DNA of 59,304 nucleotides from Akkermansiaceae bacterium (GTDB taxonomy: Bacteria > Verrucomicrobiota > Verrucomicrobiia > Verrucomicrobiales > Akkermansiaceae), in assembly GCA_021733795.1 (NCBI GenBank), contig JAIPKB010000008.1:1-59304 (forward strand), given 5' to 3'. The notes under the pieces were generated by a model. It worked only from the letters and a program-made list of their open reading frames with translations, searched no databases and had not been told where the DNA came from. The translations under genes were made by a program, and so were the position numbers. Below, piece by piece: positions 27,200 to 36,248 of the stretch; positions within the stretch are counted from its first letter, which is position 1; each line of letters begins with the position of its first letter.

Positions 27200-27640
27200 A
27201 CCCGCCCAAGCAGCGGGAAAGCAGCGCCCAAGAGAGGCCAGGCCGTTTTTTGGGGCGGATCGTCCCCGGAAACTTGGTGAAGCGGCTCTTCGGATAAAGT
27301 GCGACGTGTCGGTCCAGCAGGGGTTGGGCTTTCTCGTATTTCCCGGCATAGTAACAGGAGCCGCCGAGCAGGTGGAGGCAGGTGTCGTGACTCTCGGAGC
27401 CTTCTTCAATCTCGTCGAACATCCCGGTGATGTCCTCAATACATGCTGCGTAATCGGCCACGCAAAAAAAGCATCGAGACCAGGATTTGACGAGCCGCCG
27501 GGACAAATGGCGAGTCGGGAAAGGTTCTGAGGAAAAGGTGAGCACGTTGCCGGGTTTCCTGTGCCGTGCCGATGAGTGCTCCGGTCCGTATGAGGCCGTA
27601 AAGACGGTGCAATGGTGATTCGGGTGGATTTCTTGGGTCA
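27200..27640 (-). pseudogene. Frameshifted TPR-protein fragment
   Basis: Reading leftward from about 27640, one frame gives HRLYGLIRTGALIGTAQETR, then RTFPDSPFVPAARQILVSML. At a run of seven T it shifts to a second frame: VADYAACIEDITGMFDEIEE, then LHLLGGSCYYAGKYEKAQPL and DRHVALYPKSRF. Both parts are tetratricopeptide-style helices of one protein. Removing one T would fuse them as SMLFCVADYAAC. Neither end is complete, so this is a fragment of a larger YbgF/outer-membrane-assembly-like TPR protein. Confidence 0.65.
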
Positions 27641-27719
27641 TTCTGCCTTTGATTGAAAGGCCGGGGTCGGCTGACGGGTATTCAATTTACGCGGCGAATT
27701 CCCCGTCGCGGCTTTTGCC

Positions 27720-30700
27720 ATGATCCCGCGACTTCTGTGTTTCCTGCTGATTTCTCATCTTGCCAATGTTGGATTCGCCTCGGCTCAGGCCCCGGCGGAT
27801 GCGGTGGCGGTTGCCAAACAACTCGGGTTGGTCGACCAAGCCGCCCTGATGGGGGCCCTCGAGGACCTGGCGGCGACCGCGCCGGACCGCTATCCCGATC
27901 TTGCCGGACTCCAGCGGGAGGTGTCGGCGATCCCGGATCTCAAGCCGCTGCTGGCAAAGGTCAACCTCGGCGAGCCGGAGGCGGTGGCGCAAGCCGCAGG
28001 CATCATCGCCCTGCAACGCCGCATCCTGCTGGCAAATCCGCTGCTGGATTTCGATCAGATCATCGCTCGCAGGACCGATGAACTCGGGCTGCCCGCCAAC
28101 TTCTACTCAAATTCGTCGATTCCCAAGACCGGCTATCGCAACGAAATCATCGGGTTCTCGATTCATGGAAAATCACCGGACCGCACGGTTTTTGCTCCCG
28201 AGAAAGCGCGGTTTGCCGGTGACTTCTGCCTGCATTTCGATGCCGACCGGATGTTGTTCTCAATGCCCAATGACAACGATTGGCAGGTTTTCGAGGTCCG
28301 GCTCGACGGGACCGGGCTGCGCCAGGTTTCTCCGGATATCAAGCCGGGCGTCGGCAACTACGACGCCTGCTACCTGCCCAACGGCGACTATCTATTCACC
28401 TCCACCTTGTCGATGGTGTCGGTGCCCTGTGTGGCGGGCAATGCGCATGCCGCCAACCTGGTGCGCCTGTCGAAGGATGGCGGGATCCGCCAGCTTTGCT
28501 TCGATCAGGAACACAACTGGTGCCCCCGGGTGCTCGCCGACGGCACCATCCTCTATCAGCGTTGGGAATACACCGACACCCCCCACGCCAACACCCGGTT
28601 GTTGATGACAATGAATCCGGATGGGACCAACCAGCGGTCGTTCTACGGGTCCAACTCCTACTGGCCCAGCGCGTTTTTCTATGCCACTCCCGTCCCGGGT
28701 TCCGCCACCCGGGTGGTGGGCGTGTCGTCCGGGCACCATGGCGACGCCCGGCTTGGTGAACTCTACCTGCTGGATGCCGCCATCGGCAGTGCCGAAGATG
28801 CCGGGGTGGTTGCCCAGATTCCATCCAAGCCCGCCACCCCCAGCGGCAGGGGGCGGATCTACGATCACATGCGCGACGTCTGGCCCCGCTTCCTGCACCC
28901 GCAGCCGTTGGACGATAAGTATATGCTAACCGCATGCCAGCCGTCGCCGCAGCACGCCTGGGGGGTTTATCTTGTGGATACCTTCGACAATCTGCTGCTG
29001 CTCAAGGAGTTCCCGGGTTTGTCGGTGATCGAGCCGATTCCGGTGATCAAGCGTCCGCTGCCGCCGGTGATTCCGGACAAGGTGGATCCCTCCAACAAGG
29101 ACGCCACGATTTATCTGGCGGATATCTACGAGGGGCCGGGCTTGAGGGGGATTCCCCGCGGCACGGTCAAGGCCCTCCGCGTCTTTTCCTATACCTTCAG
29201 TTATCACAATGTCGGCGGGCTTTACGGAGTGATCGGGCAGGACGGGCCATGGGATCTTCACCGCCCGCTTGGCACGGTTCCGGTGCATCCGGACGGCTCC
29301 GCCAAATTCAAGGTGCCGGCCAATACGCCGATTTCGATCCAGCCATTGGATGCCGATGGTCAGGCGCTCGCCCTGATGCGCTCGTGGATGACCGCGATGC
29401 CCGGCGAGGTGCTCTCGTGCGTGGGTTGCCATGAAGCTGCCGGCTCCGCGCCATCGACCCGCGGCTCGCTGGCTGCTACGGCGCCGGCCTCGACGCTCAA
29501 GCCATGGCGGCCACAGGTCGCCGGGTTCAGTTTCAGCCACGAGGTCCAGCCGGTCCTCGACCGTCATTGCACCGCGTGTCACGACGGAGCTGCTGCCGCG
29601 CCCGACTTCCGCGGGGGCACCATGGTGGCCGACTGGTCGAGCCAGATTGCCGGTAATGGCGGGGCGCAAGCCGGCCGGTTTTCCACCAGTTATGTCAATC
29701 TGTTTCCCTACACCCGCGCCAATGGGATCGAGGGCGACTATCATTTGTTGTCACCGATGGAGTTTCATTTTTCCACCTCGGAACTCGGTCAGATGCTTCG
29801 CAAGGGGCACCATGGGGTGGAACTCGACGCCGACGCGTTTGACCGGTTGACGACCTGGGTGGATCTCAATCGACCCTATCACGGGTCTTGGTCGTCCATC
29901 CAGTGGGGCGATGCCAAGAAACTTGAAGCCGAGCGTGCCCGGATGCGCGAAACCTACGCCTGCCTATCTGAAAACCACGAGGAGTTTCCGGCGGATGACC
30001 TGACTCCGGTAAAGCCGCTGGAGCCCAAGGCACTCCCCGTCATCGCCAATCCCACGCGCAATCCCGCCGGTTGGCCTTTCGCGGCTTCCGAGGTCGGGAC
30101 GCGCCAGGGAGCGAACCCCGGTTCGGTGCTGGCGGCGGGTGATTTGAAGATCCCGCTGGTCCGGATCCCCGCCGGGGAATTCGTGATGGGTTCCACCACC
30201 GGGCATCGCGACGAGCAGCCGGTTTGCCAGGTCCGCATCGACAAGCCGTTTCTAATGGCCAGGTTTGAAATCACCAACGCCCAGTTCCGGCAGTTTGACT
30301 CCAGCCATGACTCGCGCGTCGCCGATGCGCTGAACTATCAGTTTGGCCAGCGGCCGTGGTCGCTCAACGAGGACGGCCAGCCGGTCTGCCGGGTTTCATT
30401 CCTGGAGGCGCTCGCGTTCTGCGAATGGCTCTCCCGGGAAACCGGCCGGAAGGTCACCCTGCCGACCGAAGCCCAGTGGGAATGGGCCGCCCGCGCGGGT
30501 AGTGCCACCCCGTTTCCCTTCGGCGGATTGCCGGATGACTACGCCAAGTTCGGGAATTTCGCCGACCGTTCCATTGCCAAGTTCGCGGCCTGCACCGCGG
30601 ACAACAGTTATCACGGCATCCGGATTGTCCCCAACCCTAACCGATACGACCTGCCGTTGCTGCGCGACGACGCGCACGACGACGGACAACAACTATCAGC

Positions 30701-30983
30701 CCCGCCCGGGTCCTATGCGGCGAACGCCTTCGGTCTTCACGACATGCATGGCAACGTCGCCGAGTGGACCCGCTCCCGCTACCAAACCTATCCATATGCG
30801 GATGACGCCCGCAACGATCTTGCCACGCCGGGCGAGCGGGTGGTGCGCGGCGGTTCGTGGTGGGAGCGGCCGATGCAATGTACCAGTTCCCGCCGGGCGG
30901 TCTTCCAGGACTATCAACCGGTGATGTGGGTCGGCTTCCGGGTGATCGTGGAGGAGCCGATGGACTCCAATTCCCGGAAATAG
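27720..30983 (+). CDS. HzsA-like cytochrome c protein fused to FGE/SUMF1-type domain
   Basis: A 1087-residue exported protein with a signal peptide (MIPRLLCFLLISHLANVGFASAQA). Residues about 140-560 are a propeller-type region like that of hydrazine synthase alpha relatives (DNDWQVFEVRLDGTGLRQVS, DQEHNWCPRVLADGTILYQR, GRGRIYDHMRDVWPRF). Two c-haem motifs follow: CVGCH (about 568) and CTACH (about 618). Residues about 815-1080 form a formylglycine-generating-enzyme-type domain (RIPAGEFVMGSTTG, LPTEAQWEWAARAG, DMHGNVAEWTRSRY, RVVRGGSWW). That end has only one Cys, so true FGE activity is doubtful. The product of the fusion is unknown. It is a monocistronic gene followed by an IS5-type miniature element. 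Confidence 0.85.
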   Translation: MIPRLLCFLLISHLANVGFASAQAPADAVAVAKQLGLVDQAALMGALEDLAATAPDRYPDLAGLQREVSAIPDLKPLLAKVNLGEPEAVAQAAGIIALQRRILLANPLLDFDQIIARRTDELGLPANFYSNSSIPKTGYRNEIIGFSIHGKSPDRTVFAPEKARFAGDFCLHFDADRMLFSMPNDNDWQVFEVRLDGTGLRQVSPDIKPGVGNYDACYLPNGDYLFTSTLSMVSVPCVAGNAHAANLVRLSKDGGIRQLCFDQEHNWCPRVLADGTILYQRWEYTDTPHANTRLLMTMNPDGTNQRSFYGSNSYWPSAFFYATPVPGSATRVVGVSSGHHGDARLGELYLLDAAIGSAEDAGVVAQIPSKPATPSGRGRIYDHMRDVWPRFLHPQPLDDKYMLTACQPSPQHAWGVYLVDTFDNLLLLKEFPGLSVIEPIPVIKRPLPPVIPDKVDPSNKDATIYLADIYEGPGLRGIPRGTVKALRVFSYTFSYHNVGGLYGVIGQDGPWDLHRPLGTVPVHPDGSAKFKVPANTPISIQPLDADGQALALMRSWMTAMPGEVLSCVGCHEAAGSAPSTRGSLAATAPASTLKPWRPQVAGFSFSHEVQPVLDRHCTACHDGAAAAPDFRGGTMVADWSSQIAGNGGAQAGRFSTSYVNLFPYTRANGIEGDYHLLSPMEFHFSTSELGQMLRKGHHGVELDADAFDRLTTWVDLNRPYHGSWSSIQWGDAKKLEAERARMRETYACLSENHEEFPADDLTPVKPLEPKALPVIANPTRNPAGWPFAASEVGTRQGANPGSVLAAGDLKIPLVRIPAGEFVMGSTTGHRDEQPVCQVRIDKPFLMARFEITNAQFRQFDSSHDSRVADALNYQFGQRPWSLNEDGQPVCRVSFLEALAFCEWLSRETGRKVTLPTEAQWEWAARAGSATPFPFGGLPDDYAKFGNFADRSIAKFAACTADNSYHGIRIVPNPNRYDLPLLRDDAHDDGQQLSAPPGSYAANAFGLHDMHGNVAEWTRSRYQTYPYADDARNDLATPGERVVRGGSWWERPMQCTSSRRAVFQDYQPVMWVGFRVIVEEPMDSNSRK

Positions 30984-31084
30984 TTGCCTCTGGAGGCACG
31001 CGCGCGAACAGCGACAAAACGCACGATTCCTCCTTGTCCCGCTGGTGAATGCGGCGACGATTCTCCGGGTGTGGCGGATGCTTA

Positions 31085-31235
31085 GAGCCTGTCTGGAAAA
31101 TGGCTTGGCAGGGACCTTTTTCCGAAAGGTCCGCGAGAATGGCTAGCGAATGAACGGTCGACACGGCATTTCTATTCTCAGTTCATTCTCCCGGACGCTT
31201 CGGAAAAGCGTCCCTGCCATTTTTCAGACAGGCTC
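31085..31235. mobile_element. 151-bp IS5-type miniature inverted-repeat element
   Basis: Near-perfect inverted termini (GAGCCTGTCTGGAAAATG and CATTTTTCAGACAGGCTC) with an exact TTA duplication on both sides (31082-31084 and 31236-31238). The interior also folds, with CGGACGCTTCGG-type arms and no coding capacity. It has the same length and layout as 46733-46883. TNA target duplications are typical of the IS427 subgroup of IS5. It sits between two convergent stop codons. Confidence 0.85.
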
Positions 31236-31243
31236 TTAGGGAT

Positions 31244-33502
31244 TCAGCGTGGAGGTGTCTTGACGGTGAGTGATCTGGGATTGGCGACCAGCCGGGTGCC
31301 GTCGGAGAACACGACGGTCAGGGGGCTGGAGCCAAAATTGTAGCTGGCGTAGGACTTCTTGTCGCCCTTGATGAAAACGTTGGAAAACGGATGGTTGGCC
31401 ACCACGCTGGGATCGTTGATTCCGAGTGTGTTGAGGGTTTCGATCCAATGATACATGAAGGCGTGAGTGTTGCCGCCTTCCAGCGAGCAGCCGGGCGTGG
31501 CATCCAGATAGCCGGCGGCTGCGGCAGGATCGTTGAGGGCGCCGAACATGACCACAAGATCGCCCCAGCCGTTGTTGAAATTCCTGCCTCCCTTGCGCTT
31601 TTCCACAATCCGGTCATGGTTCTTCTTCACGTAAGCGGGGTGCCGTCCCATGTAGATCGAGGCCGGAGTGAAGGGCAGCCAGTTGATGCCATGGATGCAG
31701 TCGATATCGCCGGAGAACCAGGTGGCGAAGGCACCCTTGCCGCCCCACACCATGCCGAGGGCGACATTCGGGAAATCCTTCGGGAAATTCGTGCCCGAGA
31801 CGTCAAACCAATATTCCTCGACGGCAGTCCGTTCGGTGTTGAAAAGGGCGATGCCGGTATCGCGCACCTGCTGGTTGCCGGTGGCTTCCCCCCACAGCAT
31901 CATCCCATACCAGGCGTTCAATGATTCGGACGAGGACTCCTGGTTGTTGCCATCGGCGAAGTTGGCATCGCCGGAGGCCCACGAGTGTCCCGCGTATGGA
32001 TCAAAACAGCGGAGATAGGGAAAGCGGGCGTCCGCGCGGTTGGGTGAGGCGATGTCGCGGATGAGCATCAGCACCATCGGTCCCCACTTTTCCGCCCATT
32101 CCGGGTCGAGGCGGGCCACTTCGGCGGCGGCGCGGATGAAGTAGCCGTCGTGGAAGTGGTGGTCATTGAGCGGCATGTCACTGCCATAAGAGGGCTTGTT
32201 GCCAACCAGGGTGCCCCAATTGGAATCGTAGTAAAACAAGGGAGCCGTTTCGCCGGGCGAGGCGGTGAACCAGTTTTCCAGACGTCGTTTGAGTTCGGCG
32301 ACGAAGATCTTCTGGTGGTCGGCGGCACCCGCCATTTCAGCGATTCCGCTGAGGGTGGCCAGCCGGCCAAGATACTTTCCTTCCCAATAGGTATCGGCAA
32401 AATCGCCAGGCGTCCTGGCAGACTCATCCGCCAGGTATCCAAGCATCCGCGCTTTGTCCTTGATGCCTTCCTTGGGGAACATCGGCAGCACTCCCTGAAT
32501 CGGCACCTCGGTGACAAATTCCGCCCCCTGCCCGACCTTCATCACCCCGCGCACCGAGGCATAGGCCATTTCCGTGAGTTTGGAGGAGGTGTATTTCCAT
32601 TGGTGCGGATAAAGCGCGAAGATGGTGCCATGTTCCGTTCCCTCCCGGGCCTGGGTCTTGAAGCTGTAGGCGGCTTTGACCTTGCCGGGGACCACTTGAT
32701 AGTCCACCCGGGTGTCGATCACATGACTGTAGGCATAGCGCTTGAACAAGGCGAGGGTTGCGGGCTTGTCATCCGGCAACAAGGCCACCGAAAGGTAGCT
32801 CTTCCCCGCGGCCTTGTTGGTGAATGCGGAGCCGTCGAGACCGCTCCAGGTCGAGCCGGTGGGGCCGAATAGTCCGTAGTGGTTGCCCCGGACGGTGACC
32901 CCCAGAACCGCGTCCTTGGCGGCTCCCGCCCAGATTCGCGGGGTTTGACTGAAACGCAGTACCGGATTTCCGCCGGTATAACTGCAATAGACGAACGGGC
33001 TGCCGTGACCGAAGCTGGTCTTGAGTGATGCCTCCCCCGCCGAGAATGCCGCCGTCACAAACCAATCCGAGTAACCACCGCAATCCGCCGATTTGAACAG
33101 CGGGCCCGCCGACAGGCCGATGACAAAATCCCCTGTCTTGGTGACTCCGCCACCCATGATCGCGGCCTCGCTGCCGACCAGTCCCGAACCCGGATAGCTG
33201 ATCGCCAAGCCTTCAGGGGTGCAAACCATGCCCAACGGGTGGGCGAACATATTGGCGGAAAATTCCTGCCACAACAGCGAACTCCACCACTGCCCAGTGA
33301 CCGTTGGCCCCCTCACCTCGGAAGTTCTGAAAATCTTTTCCGGTAGCGGCTTGCAACCACTTGGGAGGACGGTCGAATAACTGCCCGCGCCTTCCGCAAC
33401 AATTTCGGACCTGGCATTACCGCATGCCAACCATACCAGAATGACTGCGGTCGCCGCGCCGGAGCCCGGCCAGTTCGTTGGATTCTTGAAGAGGTTTTTC
33501 AT
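31244..33502 (-). CDS. Exported GH81 endo-1,3-beta-glucanase
   Basis: A 752-residue protein from ATG 33502, which starts a membrane-targeting signal (MKNLFKNPTNW then TAVILVWLACGNARS). GH81 features: HPLGMVCTPEGLAISYPG, the beta-sandwich region, LNDHHFHDGYFIRAAA and NQESSSESLNAWYGM (about 516-530) with the general-base Glu cluster, and HGINWLPFTPASIYMGRHP. The enzyme cleaves laminarin/callose-type beta-1,3-glucan by an inverting mechanism. The length is normal for the family. The frame continues 46 codons upstream without homology. Confidence 0.92.
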   Translation of the reverse strand: MKNLFKNPTNWPGSGAATAVILVWLACGNARSEIVAEGAGSYSTVLPSGCKPLPEKIFRTSEVRGPTVTGQWWSSLLWQEFSANMFAHPLGMVCTPEGLAISYPGSGLVGSEAAIMGGGVTKTGDFVIGLSAGPLFKSADCGGYSDWFVTAAFSAGEASLKTSFGHGSPFVYCSYTGGNPVLRFSQTPRIWAGAAKDAVLGVTVRGNHYGLFGPTGSTWSGLDGSAFTNKAAGKSYLSVALLPDDKPATLALFKRYAYSHVIDTRVDYQVVPGKVKAAYSFKTQAREGTEHGTIFALYPHQWKYTSSKLTEMAYASVRGVMKVGQGAEFVTEVPIQGVLPMFPKEGIKDKARMLGYLADESARTPGDFADTYWEGKYLGRLATLSGIAEMAGAADHQKIFVAELKRRLENWFTASPGETAPLFYYDSNWGTLVGNKPSYGSDMPLNDHHFHDGYFIRAAAEVARLDPEWAEKWGPMVLMLIRDIASPNRADARFPYLRCFDPYAGHSWASGDANFADGNNQESSSESLNAWYGMMLWGEATGNQQVRDTGIALFNTERTAVEEYWFDVSGTNFPKDFPNVALGMVWGGKGAFATWFSGDIDCIHGINWLPFTPASIYMGRHPAYVKKNHDRIVEKRKGGRNFNNGWGDLVVMFGALNDPAAAAGYLDATPGCSLEGGNTHAFMYHWIETLNTLGINDPSVVANHPFSNVFIKGDKKSYASYNFGSSPLTVVFSDGTRLVANPRSLTVKTPPR

Positions 33503-33886
33503 GAAGCAATATTGGCCGGAATGGATGCAGGGGATTTTGAAAAGCAGGTGGTGAAAGTGATGCGGCCGCAGGCTGCGCGGGAATGGAAATACCACCCTTG
33601 CTGGCTGACCGCCAACCGTCTCCGCACGAATCTTCAACAAATTGCATATTGATGCAATAGAACTCCTTGATCTGCCGGCAGGATGAGGCCCGGTTCGGGT
33701 GCAGCTAGATTACGGGAGATGGCTCCTATTCGAGATCGCCGACTTGCTCGCCCGCCACCCCGGAGTCCTGCGCCCGGAAACAGCCAGCGCCACCCGCGTG
33801 CTGCGGGGGCTGGGTGAGGAACCGTGGCTGGGGTGAGGGTTGAATGCGTGCTTGGCAGACCGGCCAACCAACGTTATCATACCCGT
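33503..33886. other. Intergenic region with an unidentified coding scrap
   Basis: A 43-codon open stretch (33705-33836, plus) reads LDYGRWLLFEIADLLARHPG then TRVLRGLGEEPWLG before its stop. It looks protein-like but has no start or partner, so it may be the tail of a lost gene. Nothing else is recognisable. Confidence 0.4.
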
Positions 33887-34114
33887 ATGACCACCGCTGA
33901 AAAGGATGCTTTGCACAAGTACGTCGCCACTTGGCAACGCGCCTCACCGCTGCTGCAACAGGTCCGCGACGCCGATATCCGGGCGGCGGACACGATGTCA
34001 ATGATCGCTTGTTGCAACCGGTTGTTTCGCGATGCCCTGAAGCATTCCCCGCCGCAGCCGGACTCAGGGTTGGTGGAACAGCAGCGCTGGTTTCAAAAAC
34101 TTCGCCCAAGATGA
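33887..34114 (+). CDS. Small conserved-looking protein paired with nucleotidyltransferase
   Basis: A 75-residue protein (MTTAEKDALHKYVATWQRAS, then LLQQVRDADIRAADTMSMIA), probably all helical. Its TGA overlaps the ATG of the next gene as ATGA, so translation is coupled. Small helical partners in this position are seen next to AbiEii-like nucleotidyltransferases. It may be the antitoxin or partner subunit of such a pair. I do not recognise a named family. Confidence 0.65.
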   Translation: MTTAEKDALHKYVATWQRASPLLQQVRDADIRAADTMSMIACCNRLFRDALKHSPPQPDSGLVEQQRWFQKLRPR

Positions 34115-34713
34115 AAGACCTGGTCGAAGAAGCGGCGGAATTGCAGGCGCTGCTTGAAAGCAAGGGTTGGGATTTTTGTTTTATCGGCGGCCTTGCGATT
34201 CAGCGGTGGAGCGAACCCCGGCTCACCAAGGACATGGATTTGACCATGATCACCGGGTTTGGGGATGAAGAGCCGTTCGTAGATTTCCTGCTTGGCCATT
34301 ACACCCCGCGCCGTTCGGATGCCCGCGATTTCGCACTGTTCCACCGGGTACTACTGCTGCAGACAGCCTCGGGAATCGGGATCGACATTGCCCTAGCCGG
34401 CCTGCCATTCGAGGAGCTGGCAGTGCGCCGCTCGATCTTGGTCGATTACGCTCCGGGGATCAAGCTGCGCACCTGCACTGCCGAGGATTTGATCGTGATG
34501 AAGGCCTTCGCGGATCGTCCGCAGGATCGGCTCGATCTTCGCGGAATCCTTGTCCGGCAGGGGACCGGAAACCTGGATTGGAACCATATTTGGAAGTATT
34601 TGACGCCGCTGGCGGAGGTCAAAGAGTCTCCCGCGATCCTCACTCACCTCAAAGCGCTGTTCGCGGAGGTGCGTGCGGGTGAGGCCAACCTTTCGCGTGC
34701 GATCCGAGGGTGA
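34111..34713 (+). CDS. AbiEii/AbiGii-toxin-type nucleotidyltransferase family protein
   Basis: A 200-residue protein. The nucleotidyltransferase core is FIGGLAIQRWSEPRLTKDMD (about 22-41), with the GG and D-x-D motif (DMDLTM), and a third Asp in GIDIALAGLPFEE. TAEDLIVMKAFADRPQDRLD is the helix that follows in the family. Relatives include type IV abortive-infection toxins that add nucleotides to tRNA, but many members are uncharacterised. It is coupled to the 75-residue gene upstream and forms a likely toxin-antitoxin-like pair. Confidence 0.8.
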   Translation: MKDLVEEAAELQALLESKGWDFCFIGGLAIQRWSEPRLTKDMDLTMITGFGDEEPFVDFLLGHYTPRRSDARDFALFHRVLLLQTASGIGIDIALAGLPFEELAVRRSILVDYAPGIKLRTCTAEDLIVMKAFADRPQDRLDLRGILVRQGTGNLDWNHIWKYLTPLAEVKESPAILTHLKALFAEVRAGEANLSRAIRG

Positions 34714-34820
34714 AAACCACAGCGGATGACAGTGAACAGCAGAACCCGGAGCAGCGGCTCATAATCCGGATCAAACGGACAATTGATGAAAACCGAGGCA
34801 GCCGGCGATGGGGAGTGCAT
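34701..34820 (-). pseudogene. N-terminal fragment of a FINCPFD-type protein
   Basis: About 40 codons read MHSPSPAASVFINCPFDPDY, then EPLLRVLLFTVIRCGFHPRI. They match the start of a recurrent bacterial family that begins VFINCPFD and is of unknown, possibly nucleotide-binding, function. The expected continuation is absent. Sequence beyond 34701 belongs to the convergent nucleotidyltransferase gene. It is a truncated remnant, downstream of the DUF2188 gene on the same strand. Confidence 0.5.
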
Positions 34821-34830
34821 CGGACGCGGA

Positions 34831-35046
34831 TTAGCGGGCGAGCCCACGTCTGATTCCAATTCTCTTGGAAACCGTCCCATCGCGGCGGTGCACGACGATC
34901 TCGGCCTTCCCCAGAGCCAGTCGTTTTGCCGCGACCACGGCCAGCTCTTTGGAGCCCTCGACTCTGGACGCCCGGGAGGCCCCCTGACGGGTGACCGCCC
35001 ATTGTCCCGAACGCGAAATCATGTGTAATTTACTGGTCTTTCTCAA
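34831..35046 (-). CDS. DUF2188 domain protein
   Basis: A 71-residue protein from TTG 35046. ATG 35022 is an alternative start. It reads SRSGQWAVTRQGASRASRVE and GKAEIVVHRRDGTVSKR, the DUF2188 pattern (W-A-V, G-A-x-R-A-S, V-V-H-x-R-D-G). The family is small, soluble and of unknown function. It usually ends in an NSYG-like tail, which here is replaced by an Arg-rich end. Four bases overlap the nagZ stop region, so it sits directly after nagZ on the same strand. Confidence 0.6.
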   Translation of the reverse strand: MRKTSKLHMISRSGQWAVTRQGASRASRVEGSKELAVVAAKRLALGKAEIVVHRRDGTVSKRIGIRRGLAR

Positions 35047-36152
35047 TATACCTCAACTGGCGAGCGTTTGCCGTCTTCCTCGCTGCGGGTGCGGGCGAGT
35101 TCCTCGCCGAGGGTGGCGACCCGGAGCTGCCAGACCTGGTCATCCAGCTCCCGGTGGGCCTGCGCGGAAAACGGGGTGGGTGGGGCCAGCCGTAGTTTGA
35201 AATCCGCCATCCCGGCGAGGGCTGGCTCGAGGTCGCGGGCGGGCATGGCCTGGAGCACCGCCAGTGCCTCCTCGGCGGCGTCGAGCCGGTGGCAGATCAT
35301 GATCAGGTGATTGCCGGCGTGGACCGCGCGGCGGATCGTATCCTCCCAGCCGAAGGTGTTGAGGATGGCCCCCATGTCGAGGTCATCGGTCATCACCAGC
35401 CCGCGGAAGCCGAGTTCGTTGATCAGGCAGTCCCGGATCACGGCGGGCGAGAGCGAGGCGGGGACGGCGGTTTGCGGTTCGAAACACGGGTAGTGCGCGT
35501 GGCCGATCATCATGCTGTCGACCTTGGGGGCGAAGGAGCGGAACACCGCGAGTTCGCAGGCTTCGAGTTCCGCGCGGGAACGGTCGATGCGGGGCAGCTC
35601 GTGATGGGGATCGAGTCCGGCGAAGGTGTAGCCGGGGAAATGTTTGCCGCAGGAGAGGATCCCCTCGGCGGCCATGGCGGTGCGGAAGGCCTCGGCGTTG
35701 GTGATGGTTTCCTCCACGCTGGAGCCGTAGCAGCGGCCGCGCAGCGAGTTGTCGGCCTCGTCATCGAAGGAAATATCGAGCACCGGGCAGAGATCGAGGT
35801 TGAACCCGAACAAGCGGAGCAGTTGGCCGGTCAGGCGGCCGTGGTCGGCGATGAGTTGGAGGTCGCCGCGCTGGCGGAGTTGTTGGGCGTTGGGTGGTTC
35901 GTGGCCGATGAGTCGGAGGCGGGACACCCGTCCGCCTTCCTGGTCGATGGTGATGACGGGCTCGGTGCGGCTCAGGTCGCGGAGGTCGTCGGTGAGCTTG
36001 CGCAATTGGCCGGGTGAGACGATGTTGCGGCCGAACAGGATGAAGCCACCGGGTTGCAAGCGGTGCAGGCGTTCGGCGGTGGCGGCGTCCAGTTCGGGGC
36101 CGGGCACGCCGACCAACAGCAGTTCGTTAGGTCCGGTGGCGGTGGATTGCAT
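35043..36152 (-). CDS. nagZ: Beta-N-acetylhexosaminidase NagZ (GH3)
   Basis: A 369-residue cytoplasmic GH3 enzyme from ATG 36152. The upstream frame overlaps the divergent DUF167 gene and is not homologous. Signature residues: ITIDQEGGRVSRL (68-80), KHFPG (170-174), DPHHELP (181-187) with the general-acid His on the flexible loop, and MTDDLDMGAI with the nucleophile Asp at about 256. NagZ removes N-acetylglucosamine from 1,6-anhydro-muropeptides in cell-wall recycling. The gene diverges from the DUF167 gene with 96 bp between starts. Confidence 0.93.
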   Translation of the reverse strand: MQSTATGPNELLLVGVPGPELDAATAERLHRLQPGGFILFGRNIVSPGQLRKLTDDLRDLSRTEPVITIDQEGGRVSRLRLIGHEPPNAQQLRQRGDLQLIADHGRLTGQLLRLFGFNLDLCPVLDISFDDEADNSLRGRCYGSSVEETITNAEAFRTAMAAEGILSCGKHFPGYTFAGLDPHHELPRIDRSRAELEACELAVFRSFAPKVDSMMIGHAHYPCFEPQTAVPASLSPAVIRDCLINELGFRGLVMTDDLDMGAILNTFGWEDTIRRAVHAGNHLIMICHRLDAAEEALAVLQAMPARDLEPALAGMADFKLRLAPPTPFSAQAHRELDDQVWQLRVATLGEELARTRSEEDGKRSPVEVY

Positions 36153-36248
36153 GGGCGCAGGATGTCCGGGGAGGGGGTGTCCGACAAGTGAATTTGTGGG
36201 TTGCCGGGGCGGGTCTGGCGGGCTACCGTCAGTTTGTTCCAAGCCGCC

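Noticed and set aside
26486..27439. Upstream extension of the moeB-like frame
   Set aside because: It would overlap the divergent thioredoxin-like gene and has no homology. The ATG at 26485 begins the conserved MoeB sequence.
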